NCBI RefSeq assembly: GCF_000011305.1 | Contig: NC_004369.1 | Location: 2,976,001 to 3,040,000 of the forward strand | Source: Corynebacterium efficiens YS-314 | GTDB taxonomy: Bacteria; Actinomycetota; Actinomycetes; Mycobacteriales; Mycobacteriaceae | Reading direction: 5' to 3' | Length of the DNA stretch: 64,000 nucleotides | In this document: in pieces, positions 18,091 through 26,908 of the stretch | Layout: each line of letters opens with the position of its first letter | How positions within the stretch are numbered: the stretch's first letter is position 1 | The notes under the pieces: generated by a model | Told to the model about the DNA's origin: nothing | The model's input: the letters and a program-made list of their open reading frames with translations, nothing else | Database searches by the model: none | Position numbers and translations under genes: made by a program

Positions 18091-18951
18091 CTACTTTTTC
18101 CCGGTGTTCTCCGCGCTGTCCGCGGGAGCATCGGGAGTGTCGGCGGCCTCAGGGGTGTCGTCGACAAGCTCCTCGGCGTCCACCGGCTCCCCGGTGCCCT
18201 TCTCCAGCTCACCGGTCGCCCCGGAGGTCAGGCCGGCCTCCGCGCGGATCTGCTCGAGACGGGCGGCGGCACGCATGTCGGATCCGGTCTGCTGGATCTC
18301 GGCGATGCGGTCGTTGACGGAATTCTGGGTGAGTTCCTGGGCACCCAGGGCATCGGCGTATCGACGCTCGATCTTCTCACGCACCGCATCCAGGGTGGGC
18401 ACGGAATCATCATTCTTGCCGAACTGGTTGAGGCTGTCCATGGACTGGGTGACAGTCTCCTGCATCTGCGCCTGATCCGCCTGCGCACGAAGAGCGTCGA
18501 TCTGGGAGAGCTGCTCCTTCAGACGCATCTCGGATTCCTTGGACTTCTTGGTCGCATCCTCAGCGGCGGCCTTGGCCTGGTTGTGCAGCGCGGTGGTCTC
18601 CTCCAACTGCTGTTCCACGGACACGAGCTGGGAGGCGAACACCTCAGCGGTGTTGTTGAACTCCTGGGCCTTGGTGGCATCACCCTCCTGGGCTGCCTTG
18701 TCAGCAAGCTGGATGGCCTGACGGGCCTTGTCCTGCAGCGCATCCCGATCCTTGGCCAGGCGGTCGAGTTTCATCTCCAGCTGCTTCTGCTGGCCGATGA
18801 CCTGCGATGCCTGCTGCATGATCTGATTATGCTGCTGTTTAGCGGCATCGACGGCCTGCTGGATCTGGACCTTGGGATCCGCATTCTCGTCGATCTTGTT
18901 GTCAAAGGAAGCCATGAGATACTTCCAGCCCTTGCTGAATGGATTAGCCAT
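18091..18951 (-). CDS. pspA: PspA/IM30 family phage-shock-type protein
   Basis: The 286-residue protein is almost wholly helical with heptad-like spacing: MANPFSKGWKYLMASFDNKI is the amphipathic N-terminal helix that contacts membrane in PspA/IM30/Vipp1 proteins, followed by about 190 residues of coiled coil (QQAVDAAKQQHNQIMQQASQ, then KLDRLAKDRDALQDKA) and a C-terminal Glu/Asp/Pro-rich tail of about 50 residues. These proteins form ESCRT-III-like rods that protect the inner membrane under envelope stress. No pspB/C-like neighbours are seen. Upstream is the convergent-terminated thioredoxin gene. Confidence 0.88.
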   Translation of the reverse strand: MANPFSKGWKYLMASFDNKIDENADPKVQIQQAVDAAKQQHNQIMQQASQVIGQQKQLEMKLDRLAKDRDALQDKARQAIQLADKAAQEGDATKAQEFNNTAEVFASQLVSVEQQLEETTALHNQAKAAAEDATKKSKESEMRLKEQLSQIDALRAQADQAQMQETVTQSMDSLNQFGKNDDSVPTLDAVREKIERRYADALGAQELTQNSVNDRIAEIQQTGSDMRAAARLEQIRAEAGLTSGATGELEKGTGEPVDAEELVDDTPEAADTPDAPADSAENTGKK

Positions 18952-19041
18952 TGTCAGTCACTTCCCAGGAGTAGTTCGTGTGTGTTGTTGTGGCACCGAG
19001 TCTACGTAAATTCGCAGGCCCCCACCGGCCGGGCGGGCAAC

Positions 19042-19111
19042 ACCAACGCCCCGTCGCCTCCCCCATCCTGGACCCGTGCGTGCGGGCCGGTGGGGAGGAA
19101 ACGGGGCGTGC
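19042..19111 (-). terminator. Probable terminator of the thioredoxin gene
   Basis: ACGCCCCGT with a following CTCCCCCA pairs with TGGGGAG and ACGGGGCGT on the other side of a long loop. Pairing has small bulges, so the exact structure is uncertain. Confidence 0.5.
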
Positions 19112-19173
19112 GGAGGAGGATCAGTACAGGAGCTGATCCCAGGCTCAATGCCGGGACGAACTACCGGGGTGAC

Positions 19174-19551
19174 TTATGCGTCGCCCTGTGCAGCCTGCTG
19201 CTCGGCGATCTGACGACGGACATCATCCATATCCAGCTGCTTGACCTGCTTGACCAGATCGTCCAGGGCGGGTGCCGGCATGGTTCCGGCCTCGCGGAAG
19301 ACCATGATGCCGTCGCGGAAGATCATCAGGGTGGGGATGGACTGGATCTCCAGTGCGGCGGCGAGGCTCTGGTTGGCCTCGGTGTCTAGCTTGGCGAAGA
19401 CCGCATCCGGGTGATCACCGGAGACCTTCTCGTAGGTGGGGGCGAACTGGCGGCAGGGACCGCACCAGGAAGCCCATGCATCAACGAGGACAATGCCCTC
19501 GCCGGTGACGGTCTGCTCAAATGTGTCTTCGGTTACATCAATCGTTGCCAT
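19174..19551 (-). CDS. Thioredoxin
   Basis: The 125-residue protein has the thioredoxin fold landmarks: VLVDAWASWCGPCRQFAP with the WCGPC redox site at about residues 29-33, and QSIPTLMIF with the cis-proline. It should reduce protein disulphides in the cytosol. The start ATG at 19551 follows AGAAGGAGTTATTAC, a strong ribosome-binding site; the frame stays open much further upstream but without support. The C-terminus extends about 15 residues past the usual end (DDVRRQIAEQQAAQGDA). It diverges from a heavy-metal-associated protein gene. Confidence 0.93.
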   Translation of the reverse strand: MATIDVTEDTFEQTVTGEGIVLVDAWASWCGPCRQFAPTYEKVSGDHPDAVFAKLDTEANQSLAAALEIQSIPTLMIFRDGIMVFREAGTMPAPALDDLVKQVKQLDMDDVRRQIAEQQAAQGDA

Positions 19552-19748
19552 GTAATAACTCCTTCTGAAAGTTTGTATGGTCTGTATATATAGATCAACT
19601 AAATGTAGGTCCCGGGCATTCCCGGGGCGGTCATGATCCCGCCCCCGGGGAGACTCCGAGCCTGAATCCGACTCAAAGGACATCATACAGTGCGCATGGT
19701 GGCCGGTCCGGGTTCCGGAGGGATCCACATCGAGAAAGGACGATTTCT

Positions 19749-19958
19749 GTGAGCACGAAGAATTATTCGGTTGAGGGCATGACCTGCGAACACTGCGTCG
19801 CATCCGTCCAGGAGGAAGTCGCCGAGGTTCCCGGCACCCAGGGTGTGGAGGTGGAGCTGGAGTCCGGTCGTCTCGTCGTGACCGGTGAGGGTTTCAGCGA
19901 TGACGCAATCGCCGCCGCCGTCGAGCGCGCCGGTTATAAGGTCCAGCAGGAACACTGA
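19749..19958 (+). CDS. Heavy-metal-associated domain protein (CopZ-like metallochaperone)
   Basis: The 69-residue protein is a single HMA domain: GMTCEHC at residues 10-16 provides the two metal-binding cysteines (CxxC), followed by the beta-alpha-beta-beta-alpha-beta pattern (VELESGRLVVTGEGFSDDAI). It would bind Cu(I) or a similar soft metal and pass it to a P-type ATPase, but no ATPase gene is adjacent. The start is a GTG preceded by GAGAAAGGA. The gene is monocistronic, closed by a strong hairpin. Confidence 0.9.
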   Translation: MSTKNYSVEGMTCEHCVASVQEEVAEVPGTQGVEVELESGRLVVTGEGFSDDAIAAAVERAGYKVQQEH

Positions 19959-20048
19959 CCTTCGCACCTGAAGCAGGAATCCACAAGCCGTCCTGCGCCC
20001 GCCGGCCACCCCATATAAGGGGTGGGGCATGTTTGGTGGCAGAACCCA

Positions 20049-20090
20049 CCCCGGTCCGACTCGCACGCCGAGTCGGACCGGGGTTGTTTT
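20049..20090 (+). terminator. Terminator after the HMA-domain gene
   Basis: ACCCCGGTCCGACTC pairs with GAGTCGGACCGGGGT around a 7-nt loop and TGTTTTG follows. A smaller hairpin, CCACCCC/GGGGTGG, precedes it at 20008-20027. Confidence 0.85.
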
Positions 20091-20151
20091 GTGCGCCGGG
20101 ATGCTTATCGACGCAGGATACCCCCGCCCAACCGGGGTAGTGTTTCCGCAT

Positions 20152-21471
20152 ATGAACCTAACGCGTAATGACAGGCTGGATCGTCTGCCTGTCACCTCAA
20201 AACACAGGAAGCTCCTCGGCGGTTCAGGGATCGGCTGGGCGCTGGACGCCATGGACGTGGGACTGATCTCCTTCATCATGGCCGCGCTGGTCACCCACTG
20301 GGATCTGTCCCCCACCGAGGCATCCCTCCTCGGCTCCATCGGTTTCGTCGGCATGGCCCTGGGCGCCACCTTCGGCGGTCTGCTCGCCGACAAGGTGGGA
20401 CGCCGGCAGGTGTTCGCCCTGTCCCTGCTCGTCTACGGCCTGGCCACCGGGGCCTCGGCACTGTCCGTCTCCCTCGTCATGCTCATGGCGCTGCGGTTTG
20501 TCGTCGGGCTCGGCCTGGGTGCGGAACTCCCGGTGGCCTCCACGCTCATCTCCGAGTTCTCCCCCCGCCGCATCCGTGGTCGCATGGTGGTCATCCTCGA
20601 GGCCTTCTGGGCACTGGGGTGGATCATGGCCGCGATCATCGGCACCTTTGTGGTCACCATCGGCGAGAACGGATGGCGGTGGGCACTGGCCCTGGGTTGT
20701 GTGCCCGCCGCCTACGCCATCTATGTCCGCCTCGGCCTGCCGGAATCGGTCCGCTTCCTGGAGAGCAAGGGCCGTCACGAGGAGGCGGAGGCCATCGTGG
20801 TCTCCTTCGAGGAACAGGCCGTTCGGGAGGGCAAACCTCTCACGGACAGCCTCCCGGAGAGCCGCGATGTGGAGGTCGAGGGATCGGAATCGATCTGGGC
20901 AAAGAACCTGCGCAGGCGCACGGCCGCACTGTGGGTGGTGTGGTTCTGCATCAACCTGTCGTACTACGGGGCCTTCATCTGGATCCCGTCACTGCTGGTA
21001 GCCGATGGTTTCACCCTGGTCAGGTCATTCCAGTTCACGCTGATCATCACCCTGGCCCAGTTACCGGGTTATGCGGCTGCCGCGTGGCTCATTGAGAAGT
21101 GGGGTCGCAGGGCGACGCTCTCGACCTTCCTGGCCGGTTCCGCGGTATCCGCCGCCATGTACGGCATGGCTGATGCGGAATGGCAGATCCTCGTTGCAGG
21201 CTGCCTTCTGTCATTCTTCAACCTGGGCGCATGGGGTGCCCTCTACGCCATCGGGCCGGAATTGTATCCGACGGATGTGCGAGGCACCGGCACAGGTGCT
21301 GCCGCAGGTTTCGGACGCATCGCGTCCATCATCGCACCGTTGATTGTCCCACCCGTGATCAGCCTGGGTGGCCCGGTGCTGCTGTTCGCGCTGTTCGCCT
21401 CAGCGTTCGCGCTTGCTGCCGTGGCGGCGTTTACGCTGCCTGAGCAGAAGGGTAAAGCCCTGGCTGATTAG
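20152..21471 (+). CDS. MFS transporter of the sugar/aromatic-acid (NiaP-like) type
   Basis: The 439-residue protein has about 12 membrane segments in two halves. LDRLPVTSKHRKLLGGSGIGWALDAMD at the N-terminus, the loop GGLLADKVGRRQVFA between segments 2 and 3 and its echo LIEKWGRRATLSTF in the second half are typical of the metabolite:H+ symporter families, including NiaP-type nicotinate carriers. The substrate cannot be assigned. I chose the ATG at 20152, where the family's N-terminus begins; no Shine-Dalgarno is visible, and TAGTGT lies 8 nt upstream, so a leaderless transcript is likely. Its 3' end overlaps the end of a small minus-strand gene by 41 nt. Confidence 0.85.
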   Translation: MNLTRNDRLDRLPVTSKHRKLLGGSGIGWALDAMDVGLISFIMAALVTHWDLSPTEASLLGSIGFVGMALGATFGGLLADKVGRRQVFALSLLVYGLATGASALSVSLVMLMALRFVVGLGLGAELPVASTLISEFSPRRIRGRMVVILEAFWALGWIMAAIIGTFVVTIGENGWRWALALGCVPAAYAIYVRLGLPESVRFLESKGRHEEAEAIVVSFEEQAVREGKPLTDSLPESRDVEVEGSESIWAKNLRRRTAALWVVWFCINLSYYGAFIWIPSLLVADGFTLVRSFQFTLIITLAQLPGYAAAAWLIEKWGRRATLSTFLAGSAVSAAMYGMADAEWQILVAGCLLSFFNLGAWGALYAIGPELYPTDVRGTGTGAAAGFGRIASIIAPLIVPPVISLGGPVLLFALFASAFALAAVAAFTLPEQKGKALAD

Positions 21472-21649
21472 CGGAGGTGACGTCGCGCCACCAGGATTTC
21501 AGCTGGCCCACCACACCGCGGTTCTCGCGGGCGGCGAAATCCTCGATGTTGCGCGGCAGGTTCGCGATCACCGTGGCGTCGCCCTTACGGGCGACCACGA
21601 TGTCATCGCGCAGCTGCACGGTATCAGGGTTGAATGCTCTTGATGTCAT
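21431..21649 (-). CDS. 72-residue protein overlapping padR, unknown function
   Basis: The frame begins MTSRAFNPDTVQLRDDIVVA 26 nt before the padR stop codon and continues through KSWWRDVTSANQ to a stop inside the convergent MFS gene. Codon use in the non-overlapping part is that of a real gene (CTG, CGC, GTG, ATC, GAC dominate). No strong Shine-Dalgarno is seen, so translation coupling with padR is likely. I do not recognise a domain. The composition is soluble, mixed charge, without membrane segments. Confidence 0.6.
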   Translation of the reverse strand: MTSRAFNPDTVQLRDDIVVARKGDATVIANLPRNIEDFAARENRGVVGQLKSWWRDVTSANQPGLYPSAQAA

Positions 21650-22202
21650 CTGCTGCCTTCCTTAATATCTCGATGATCTTCTCTTCATTACCTTCGGGAG
21701 CTGCCTTGAGCAGCTCCCTGATTTTGTAGTACTCGCTCCGGATGTTGTGGATTCCGGATTCCCGTGACGCGGGGTCGCGGTATGCGTCGAGAATGCCGGA
21801 CCACGTCGCTTCGTTCTCGGCGACGCGTTGTGCGCCCTGCCCGGTCAGACGGGCCATCTTCCTGCCGGATTCGGTGCTGATGGTGATCAGCTGTTCATCC
21901 TCCAGCATGGACAGGGTCGGGTAGATGGCCCCCGGGCTGGGGGTCCAGTTACCGTCGGTGCGCTCGGTGATGGTCGTGATGATCTGATAACCGTGCATGG
22001 GTTCCGAGCTCAACAGCCACAGGATGGCATGGCGCAGATCCCCACGGCCGGCACGGCCACCGCGGCCACGGCCCGGACGACGTCCCGGGGTGCCGGAACC
22101 GTGACCCTGATGGTCACGGCGTGGATGCCGGCGTCCGGGTAGACACTCTCGATAGGTTTCACTATTGAATTGTGAAGTGTTGAGCTGCGACTGGAAGCGC
22201 AT
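21624..22202 (-). CDS. PadR-family transcriptional regulator
   Basis: The 192-residue protein has the PadR winged helix: LRHAILWLLSSEPMHGYQIITTITERTDGNWTPSPGAIYPTLSML, with the signature MHGYQI and SPGAIYPTL blocks, then wing residues DEQLITISTESGRKMARLTGQG and a helical dimer region. Unusually, about 45 residues of Arg/Gly/His-rich sequence (RRHPRRDHQGHGSGTPGRR and on) precede the domain. PadR proteins usually repress their own gene and a neighbouring efflux or stress gene. The 72-residue gene overlaps its 3' end. A cluster of CGATA repeats sits upstream. Confidence 0.88.
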   Translation of the reverse strand: MRFQSQLNTSQFNSETYRECLPGRRHPRRDHQGHGSGTPGRRPGRGRGGRAGRGDLRHAILWLLSSEPMHGYQIITTITERTDGNWTPSPGAIYPTLSMLEDEQLITISTESGRKMARLTGQGAQRVAENEATWSGILDAYRDPASRESGIHNIRSEYYKIRELLKAAPEGNEEKIIEILRKAADDIKSIQP

Positions 22203-22250
22203 GTCCGTATCCCTTTCCCCGGCCCGGCGAGACCACCGGACTAGTGAGAA

Positions 22251-22312
22251 GTTAACGATATATCTCAACTTATCGCTATGTCAACGATACAGCCATAATA
22301 AGCGATATGTGC
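22251..22312. promoter_or_regulatory. CGATA-repeat cluster upstream of padR
   Basis: Four related sites lie within 60 AT-rich bases: AACGATATA (22255), CTTATCGCTATG (22269), CAACGATAC (22282) and TAAGCGATATG (22299). Position directly upstream of padR suggests its autoregulatory operator. Further up, TTAGGCTAGGGTTAG (22350-22365) resembles a degenerate DtxR-type half-site, which I would not rely on. Confidence 0.5.
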
Positions 22313-22438
22313 TGGTCAGGCTAGGTCGCTAAGGCTTGCCAAACATAGATTAGGCTAGGGTTAGTGACCGTAACAGGCGTGCCCGGAGGGAGTAATCGGG
22401 GCCACAGGCGTCGACAAGCACACCCCCGGGAACGCGAA

Positions 22439-22464
22439 AACGGTGACCGTTACCGGTCACCGTT
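22439..22464. terminator. Terminator after dnaB
   Basis: AACGGTGACCG pairs with CGGTCACCGTT around a short loop; it lies just past the dnaB stop codon. Confidence 0.75.
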
Positions 22465-22492
22465 CTCATAAGCTGGACTTCTTAGTGAAGCC

Positions 22493-24076
22493 TTATCCGC
22501 GTGCCATGTCCACAAAACGCGAGTAGTGGAGCTGATGCGCCACCTGCACGGTGTCGATCGGACCACCGCGGTGCTTCGCCAGGATGATATCCGCCTCGCC
22601 CGCACGCTCATCATCCTTGTCCTGGGAGTCGGGACGGTAGAGCAACATGACGATATCGGCATCCTGCTCCAGGGAACCCGACTCACGCAGATCGGCGAGC
22701 TGCGGGCGCTTATCCGTACGGGACTCCGGCCCACGGTTGAGCTGGGAGATGGCGATCAGGGGCACATCCAGCTCCTTCGCCAGCAGCTTGAGCTGACGGG
22801 AGAACTCCGACACCTCCTGCTGACGCGACTCCACCCGCTTACCCGAGCTCATCAGCTGAAGGTAATCCACCACGATGAGCTTGAGGTCATGCTTCTGCTT
22901 GAGCTTGCGGGCCTTGGAACGGATCTCCATCATGGTCAGGTTCGCGGAATCATCGATGAACAACGGTGCCTTGGCCACCTTGTCCAGGCGCTGGACCATC
23001 TTCTCCCACGCCTCCTCATCCATCCGGCCGCCACGCATGTCCGACAGCCGGATCTCCGTCTCCGCGGACAGCAGACGCATGACGATCTCCGACTTCGACA
23101 TCTCCAGGGAGAAGATGACCGAGGCCATGTCATTGCGGATCGAGGCCGAGCGCATGAAATCCAGGGCCAGCGTGGACTTACCCACACCCGGACGCGCCGC
23201 GACGATGACCATCTGGCCACCACGCAGACCGTTGGTCAGGTCATCCAGATCCTTGAAACCGGTCGGGATACCCGCCGCCAGGCCTCCATCGGTGGACAGC
23301 TGCTCCAGTTCCTCCATGGTGTCACCCAGGATGTCGGCCAGCACCGCATAATCCTCGGTCTGGTTCTTCTGGGAGACAGCGAAGACCTCCTGCTGGGCAC
23401 GGTCGATGACCGCATCGATCTCTGCTCCGTCATCACCTTCATAACCGAGCTGCACCACACGCGTCCCGGCATCAACAAGCCGGCGCAGCACCGCCTTCTC
23501 GGAGACGATCTCCGCGTAGTAACGGGCGTTGGCCGCGGTCGGCACCGACTGAATGAGGGTGTGCAGATACGCACCACCACCGACACGCTCCAGATCATTG
23601 GTGCGATCCAGACGGCCCGAGACGATCACCGGGTCGATGTCCTTGTTATCACTGAACAGATCAATGATCGCCTGGAAGATCAGCTGGTGCGCCGGGCGGT
23701 AGAAATCATCCGGGGTCAGGACATCCAGGATGTCAATGACCGTGTTGGGACTGAGCAGCATCGCGCCCAGCACACCCATCTCGGCATCATTGTCATAGGG
23801 CGGGGACCGGAAATCCCGGTACTCCCGCGAACCGGTCTCACGGTCCCGACCCCCCCGGCCCGGGCCCCGGTTGAAGGACCTGCCATCTCGGCCGGCACCA
23901 CCGTCCCGACTACCCCGGTTGAAACCACCGCCGGATCCCGCCCCGGGCATGGTGGCGAAATCCACATCCGCGAAGGCGGGTGTGGGAAAGTCCGTATTCT
24001 CCGGTGCCACATCATCACCCGGCTCCGGTGGGGGAACAAAGTCATCGTCGAAACTGGCTGATACATCAGCTGACAT
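22493..24076 (-). CDS. dnaB: Replicative DNA helicase DnaB
   Basis: The 527-residue protein is the hexameric replication-fork helicase. The N-terminal DnaB domain starts at about residue 92 (PYDNDAEMGVLGAMLLSP); the RecA-like motor carries Walker A ARPGVGKST at residues 294-302 and Walker B LKLIVVDYLQLM further on, then the ISQLNRG and DADIVMLLYRPD motifs. No intein interrupts it, unlike some mycobacterial DnaB proteins. The first 90 residues are an acidic segment followed by a Gly/Arg-rich RGG-like stretch (GGGFNRGSRDGG and on) that is absent from the common family model. The gene lies downstream of rplI as in Mycobacterium, but across a 750-nt gap holding DnaA-box-like sequences. Confidence 0.96.
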   Translation of the reverse strand: MSADVSASFDDDFVPPPEPGDDVAPENTDFPTPAFADVDFATMPGAGSGGGFNRGSRDGGAGRDGRSFNRGPGRGGRDRETGSREYRDFRSPPYDNDAEMGVLGAMLLSPNTVIDILDVLTPDDFYRPAHQLIFQAIIDLFSDNKDIDPVIVSGRLDRTNDLERVGGGAYLHTLIQSVPTAANARYYAEIVSEKAVLRRLVDAGTRVVQLGYEGDDGAEIDAVIDRAQQEVFAVSQKNQTEDYAVLADILGDTMEELEQLSTDGGLAAGIPTGFKDLDDLTNGLRGGQMVIVAARPGVGKSTLALDFMRSASIRNDMASVIFSLEMSKSEIVMRLLSAETEIRLSDMRGGRMDEEAWEKMVQRLDKVAKAPLFIDDSANLTMMEIRSKARKLKQKHDLKLIVVDYLQLMSSGKRVESRQQEVSEFSRQLKLLAKELDVPLIAISQLNRGPESRTDKRPQLADLRESGSLEQDADIVMLLYRPDSQDKDDERAGEADIILAKHRGGPIDTVQVAHQLHYSRFVDMARG

Positions 24077-24229
24077 CGCTGATCCCCTTTCTCTTAGCCT
24101 GCTTAACTTTAGTGTTTTTCGGAGCTCCAGTCATTTCCCCGGAGCCCTGTTGAAATCTCATCCGCTGGTGTTTGTGAGCTACCACTCCGGACCCCGGATA
24201 CCTACCGGCTGCACGGTTTCCCACAGGAT

Positions 24230-24539
24230 TTATCCACAAAACAACGGGTTAACGGTGGTTGTCGTTCCCCCAGTTTTCCCCAATTTCCCCGAGTTACCCA
24301 CATTCAGCCACCCAGCCTGTGGATAACTTGTGGACAACTCCGTGTCACGAGTGAGGAAAACCACTCTTTCCGCAGCTCAGTGCGGAGTGTCGCCCTGTGG
24401 ATAAGTGGGGAGATGCAGTGGATAACTCCCTCTACCTGCGCTTATCCGAGTTCGAAAACCCATTCACCATGGCTGTGCAGGGGTTTTCACATCCGCTAAC
24501 AACGGGTGAACTATCCACAATTGTCTACAGTTATCCACA
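24230..24539. promoter_or_regulatory. Cluster of DnaA-box-like sequences between rplI and dnaB
   Basis: The 24077-24730 gap has no gene. Within it TTATCCACA or its complement TGTGGATAA occurs exactly at 24230-24238, 24319-24327, 24396-24404 and 24531-24539; near matches are AGTGGATAA (24417-24425) and CTATCCACA (24511-24519), with TTGTGGACAA at 24329. Seven sites in 310 bases is far above chance for a 9-mer. They lie upstream of dnaB and may regulate it or bind DnaA away from the origin. Confidence 0.65.
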
Positions 24540-24730
24540 GGCTCGGGATAACGTCGTCACACCCTCGTTCCGGGTCTCCGGAAAGACTGCCGGAAAGACT
24601 GCCGGGAAGGCCCGGTGAGAGGCCTGCGGAGGCGGATTTGCATGGGCGGCAAAGGTGCGTCGACAAGCTCTGGCAAGCTCCGGCAAGCGATCCGTGGCGG
24701 GCGACCCCCGCGCCGGCCGGTAGAAAGATT

Positions 24731-24764
24731 TCAGCCCCACACCTGCTGTTTGGTGTGGGGCTGA
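24731..24764. terminator. Terminator of the rpsF-ssb-rplI operon
   Basis: TCAGCCCCACACC pairs perfectly with GGTGTGGGGCTGA around an 8-nt loop, downstream of rplI. Confidence 0.85.
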
Positions 24765-24830
24765 AAAATGCTGTTGTCGTTGGGTGCTCACCTCAAGGGG
24801 AGGGGCACCGCCGTCGCATGCGCGTTGTCG

Positions 24831-25283
24831 TTACGCGGCGACGACCTCAAACTTCACGCGGGACACGATGCCTTCGTGAATCTTTGCTTCTACCTGGTAC
24901 TTGCCGGTGGTCTTGACCAGGTTCTTCGGGAGAACGATGGCACGCTTGTCCAGGTTCGGGCCGCCGGCTGCCTTGACTGCGTCGACGATGTCGTCAGCCT
25001 TGACAGAACCGAACAGCTTACCGCTCTCGGAGGTGCGGACTGCAACCTTGACGCCCTCGAGGGCCTCCAGCTGAGCCTTGACTTCGCGAGCGTGGTCGAG
25101 GTCGCGGATTGCGCGAGCCTCCTGGGCACGCTTGATGCCCTCGATCTGCTTCTCAGCGCCCGGGGTAGCCGGAATGGCCAGGCCACGCGGGAGCAGCAGG
25201 TTACGTCCGTAGCCGTCCTTGACCTCGACGATGTCGCCAGCGACACCGAGGTTCTCAACGGCGGCGGTGAGGATCAGCTTCAT
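24831..25283 (-). CDS. rplI: 50S ribosomal protein L9
   Basis: The 150-residue protein has the L9 signature MKLILTAAVENLGVAGDIVEVKDGYGRNLLLPRGLA at its N-terminus, a long connecting helix, and the C-terminal rRNA-binding domain. It binds 23S rRNA near the L1 stalk. GAAAGGCAGGGATC precedes the ATG. It ends the rpsF-ssb-rplI operon; rpsR, which sits inside this operon in mycobacteria, is absent here. Confidence 0.97.
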   Translation of the reverse strand: MKLILTAAVENLGVAGDIVEVKDGYGRNLLLPRGLAIPATPGAEKQIEGIKRAQEARAIRDLDHAREVKAQLEALEGVKVAVRTSESGKLFGSVKADDIVDAVKAAGGPNLDKRAIVLPKNLVKTTGKYQVEAKIHEGIVSRVKFEVVAA

Positions 25284-25335
25284 GATCCCTGCCTTTCGTG
25301 GTTTTTAAAGTGTGATGTTGGAAAAGAAGAAAAGT

Positions 25336-26034
25336 TTAGAACGGCGGCTCATCGTCCGCGCCACCGAATCCACCGCTGCCGGCGGGTGGTGCGGAATTCC
25401 AGGGATCATTGTCCGGGGCTGCAGCCTGATTGCCGCCACCACCGAAGCCACCCTGGTTGAAGTTGTTACCGGACTGACCCTGGTTGCCGCCGGGGTTTCC
25501 ACCCTGGCCACCACCGAAACCGCCCTGGTTGCCCTGCTGTCCGCCGAAACCACCGGTGTTCTGACCGAATCCACCCTGACCGCCGCCGGGGTTACCACCC
25601 TGGTTGCCGCCCTGGCCTCCGAAGCCACCACCCTGGTTGCCGCCGAAGCCGCCCTGACCGCCACCACGTGGAATACGGGTGACCTCAGCCTTGGCGTACT
25701 TCAGGGAAGGTCCGACATCGTCGACCTCCACCTCGAAGATGGTGCGCTTCTCACCCTCGCGGGTTTCGTAAGAGCGCTGACGGAGACGGCCCTGCACGAT
25801 GACGCGCATGCCCTTCGTCAGTGATTCAGCCACATTCTCAGCGGCTTCGCGCCAGACATTGCAGGTGAGGAACAGGCCTTCTCCATCTTCCCACTGGTTG
25901 GTCGTCCGGTTGAACGTCCTGGGGGTGGAGGCGATACGGAAGTTAGCGACTGCTGCACCCGATGGGGTGAAGCGCAACTCCGGGTCGGCAACCAGGTTGC
26001 CCACGACGGTGATGTTTGTATCTCCCTGTGCCAT
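25336..26034 (-). CDS. ssb: Single-stranded DNA-binding protein
   Basis: The 232-residue protein carries the OB fold in residues 1-110 ([20 protein letters not shown], later [21 protein letters not shown] and [27 protein letters not shown]). It is followed by about 110 residues of Gly/Gln/Asn-rich low-complexity linker and the acidic tip DDEPPF that recruits repair and replication partners. The linker is long for the family. I placed the start at the fourth codon of the open frame, matching the conserved MAQGD. Confidence 0.96.
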
Positions 26035-26071
26035 GTCCTTCAACTACCTCTCTAGAGCTTTGTAGCGTTCT

Positions 26072-26359
26072 TTACTTGTCGAGTCGCAGAACCTTGGTGC
26101 GCAGGACACCATCGTTCAGGTTCAGAACACGATCGAGCTCGAGCACGGTTGCAGACTCGCACTTGAGATCGATGACGGCGTAGATGCCCTCTTCCTTCTT
26201 GTTGATCGGGTAGGCCAGACGGCGCTTGCCCCAGACATCAACCTTCACAACATCGCCCTTGTCCTTGCGGACAACCTCGAGGAACTTATCCAGGGACGGG
26301 GCAACGGTGCGCTCATCCTGAGAAGGATCGAGAATGATCATGAGTTCGTATTGACGCAC
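26072..26359 (-). CDS. rpsF: 30S ribosomal protein S6
   Basis: The product is 95 residues, the standard S6 length: [25 protein letters not shown], then the [21 protein letters not shown] core. The start is taken as the GTG at 26359 because AGGAGG lies 11 nt upstream; the in-frame ATG nine bases earlier is only 2 nt from that site. It is the first gene of the rpsF-ssb-rplI operon. Confidence 0.95.
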   Translation of the reverse strand: MRQYELMIILDPSQDERTVAPSLDKFLEVVRKDKGDVVKVDVWGKRRLAYPINKKEEGIYAVIDLKCESATVLELDRVLNLNDGVLRTKVLRLDK

Positions 26360-26908
26360 GGACCTCATCACCTCCTATGGTCTAGTAATTGTTTTCGGCC
26401 ACGCCCTTGTGGCGTAGCAGGAGGGTCGTTGCGTCAGCAACCTATTCAAGGTACACCAGCACACTCCGAATGTCGATTCCCCATCATGGGAAATCCGGGT
26501 GACCTGCACGACACCCGGGACCATCCCGGTGGGGGACGTTGTGCACCCCGTGATACCGAGTGGTCCGGCATGCCCGACGCCCTCGGGGAACTGCCTCAGG
26601 GAGTCTGCCTCTCACTTGGCCTGTTACTTGGCCTGGACTGGATGCTGCACGCCACCGGTGGTCATACCGGCGAGTGTCAGCGCAGAAACCGCCAGGATTC
26701 CCGAGAAGGAGGATGAAGTGTTCACGTGGGCCTATCCTTTCGCCATATTCGCTTGCGATGTGGTCCTACTCACTCAACGACCACAACGGCGCCGTGGTTC
26801 CCGACGGTTCCGGGCAGCCCTCGATTTCATTCAACGCCCCCAATCGATGCCCACAATCGGTGCCCGTCTCGATGCCCACCTCGATGCCCTCAACGGCCCG
26901 GCGCGCCT
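26360..26908. other. 549-nt region without a supported gene, upstream of rpsF
   Basis: It should hold the rpsF promoter. Frames on both strands here have poor codon use and no recognisable domain. Short local duplications occur (CTTGGCCTG twice near 26617; CGATGCCCAC several times near 26843-26880). I see no clear terminator. Confidence 0.5.

Noticed and set aside
22350..22366. TTAGGCTAGGGTTAG as a DtxR box upstream of padR
   Set aside because: Only one half resembles the DtxR consensus; the palindrome is not there.
22526..24061. 511-codon open frame antisense to dnaB
   Set aside because: It is a shadow of the high-GC dnaB reading frame, His/Arg/Leu-rich, with no recognisable domain.
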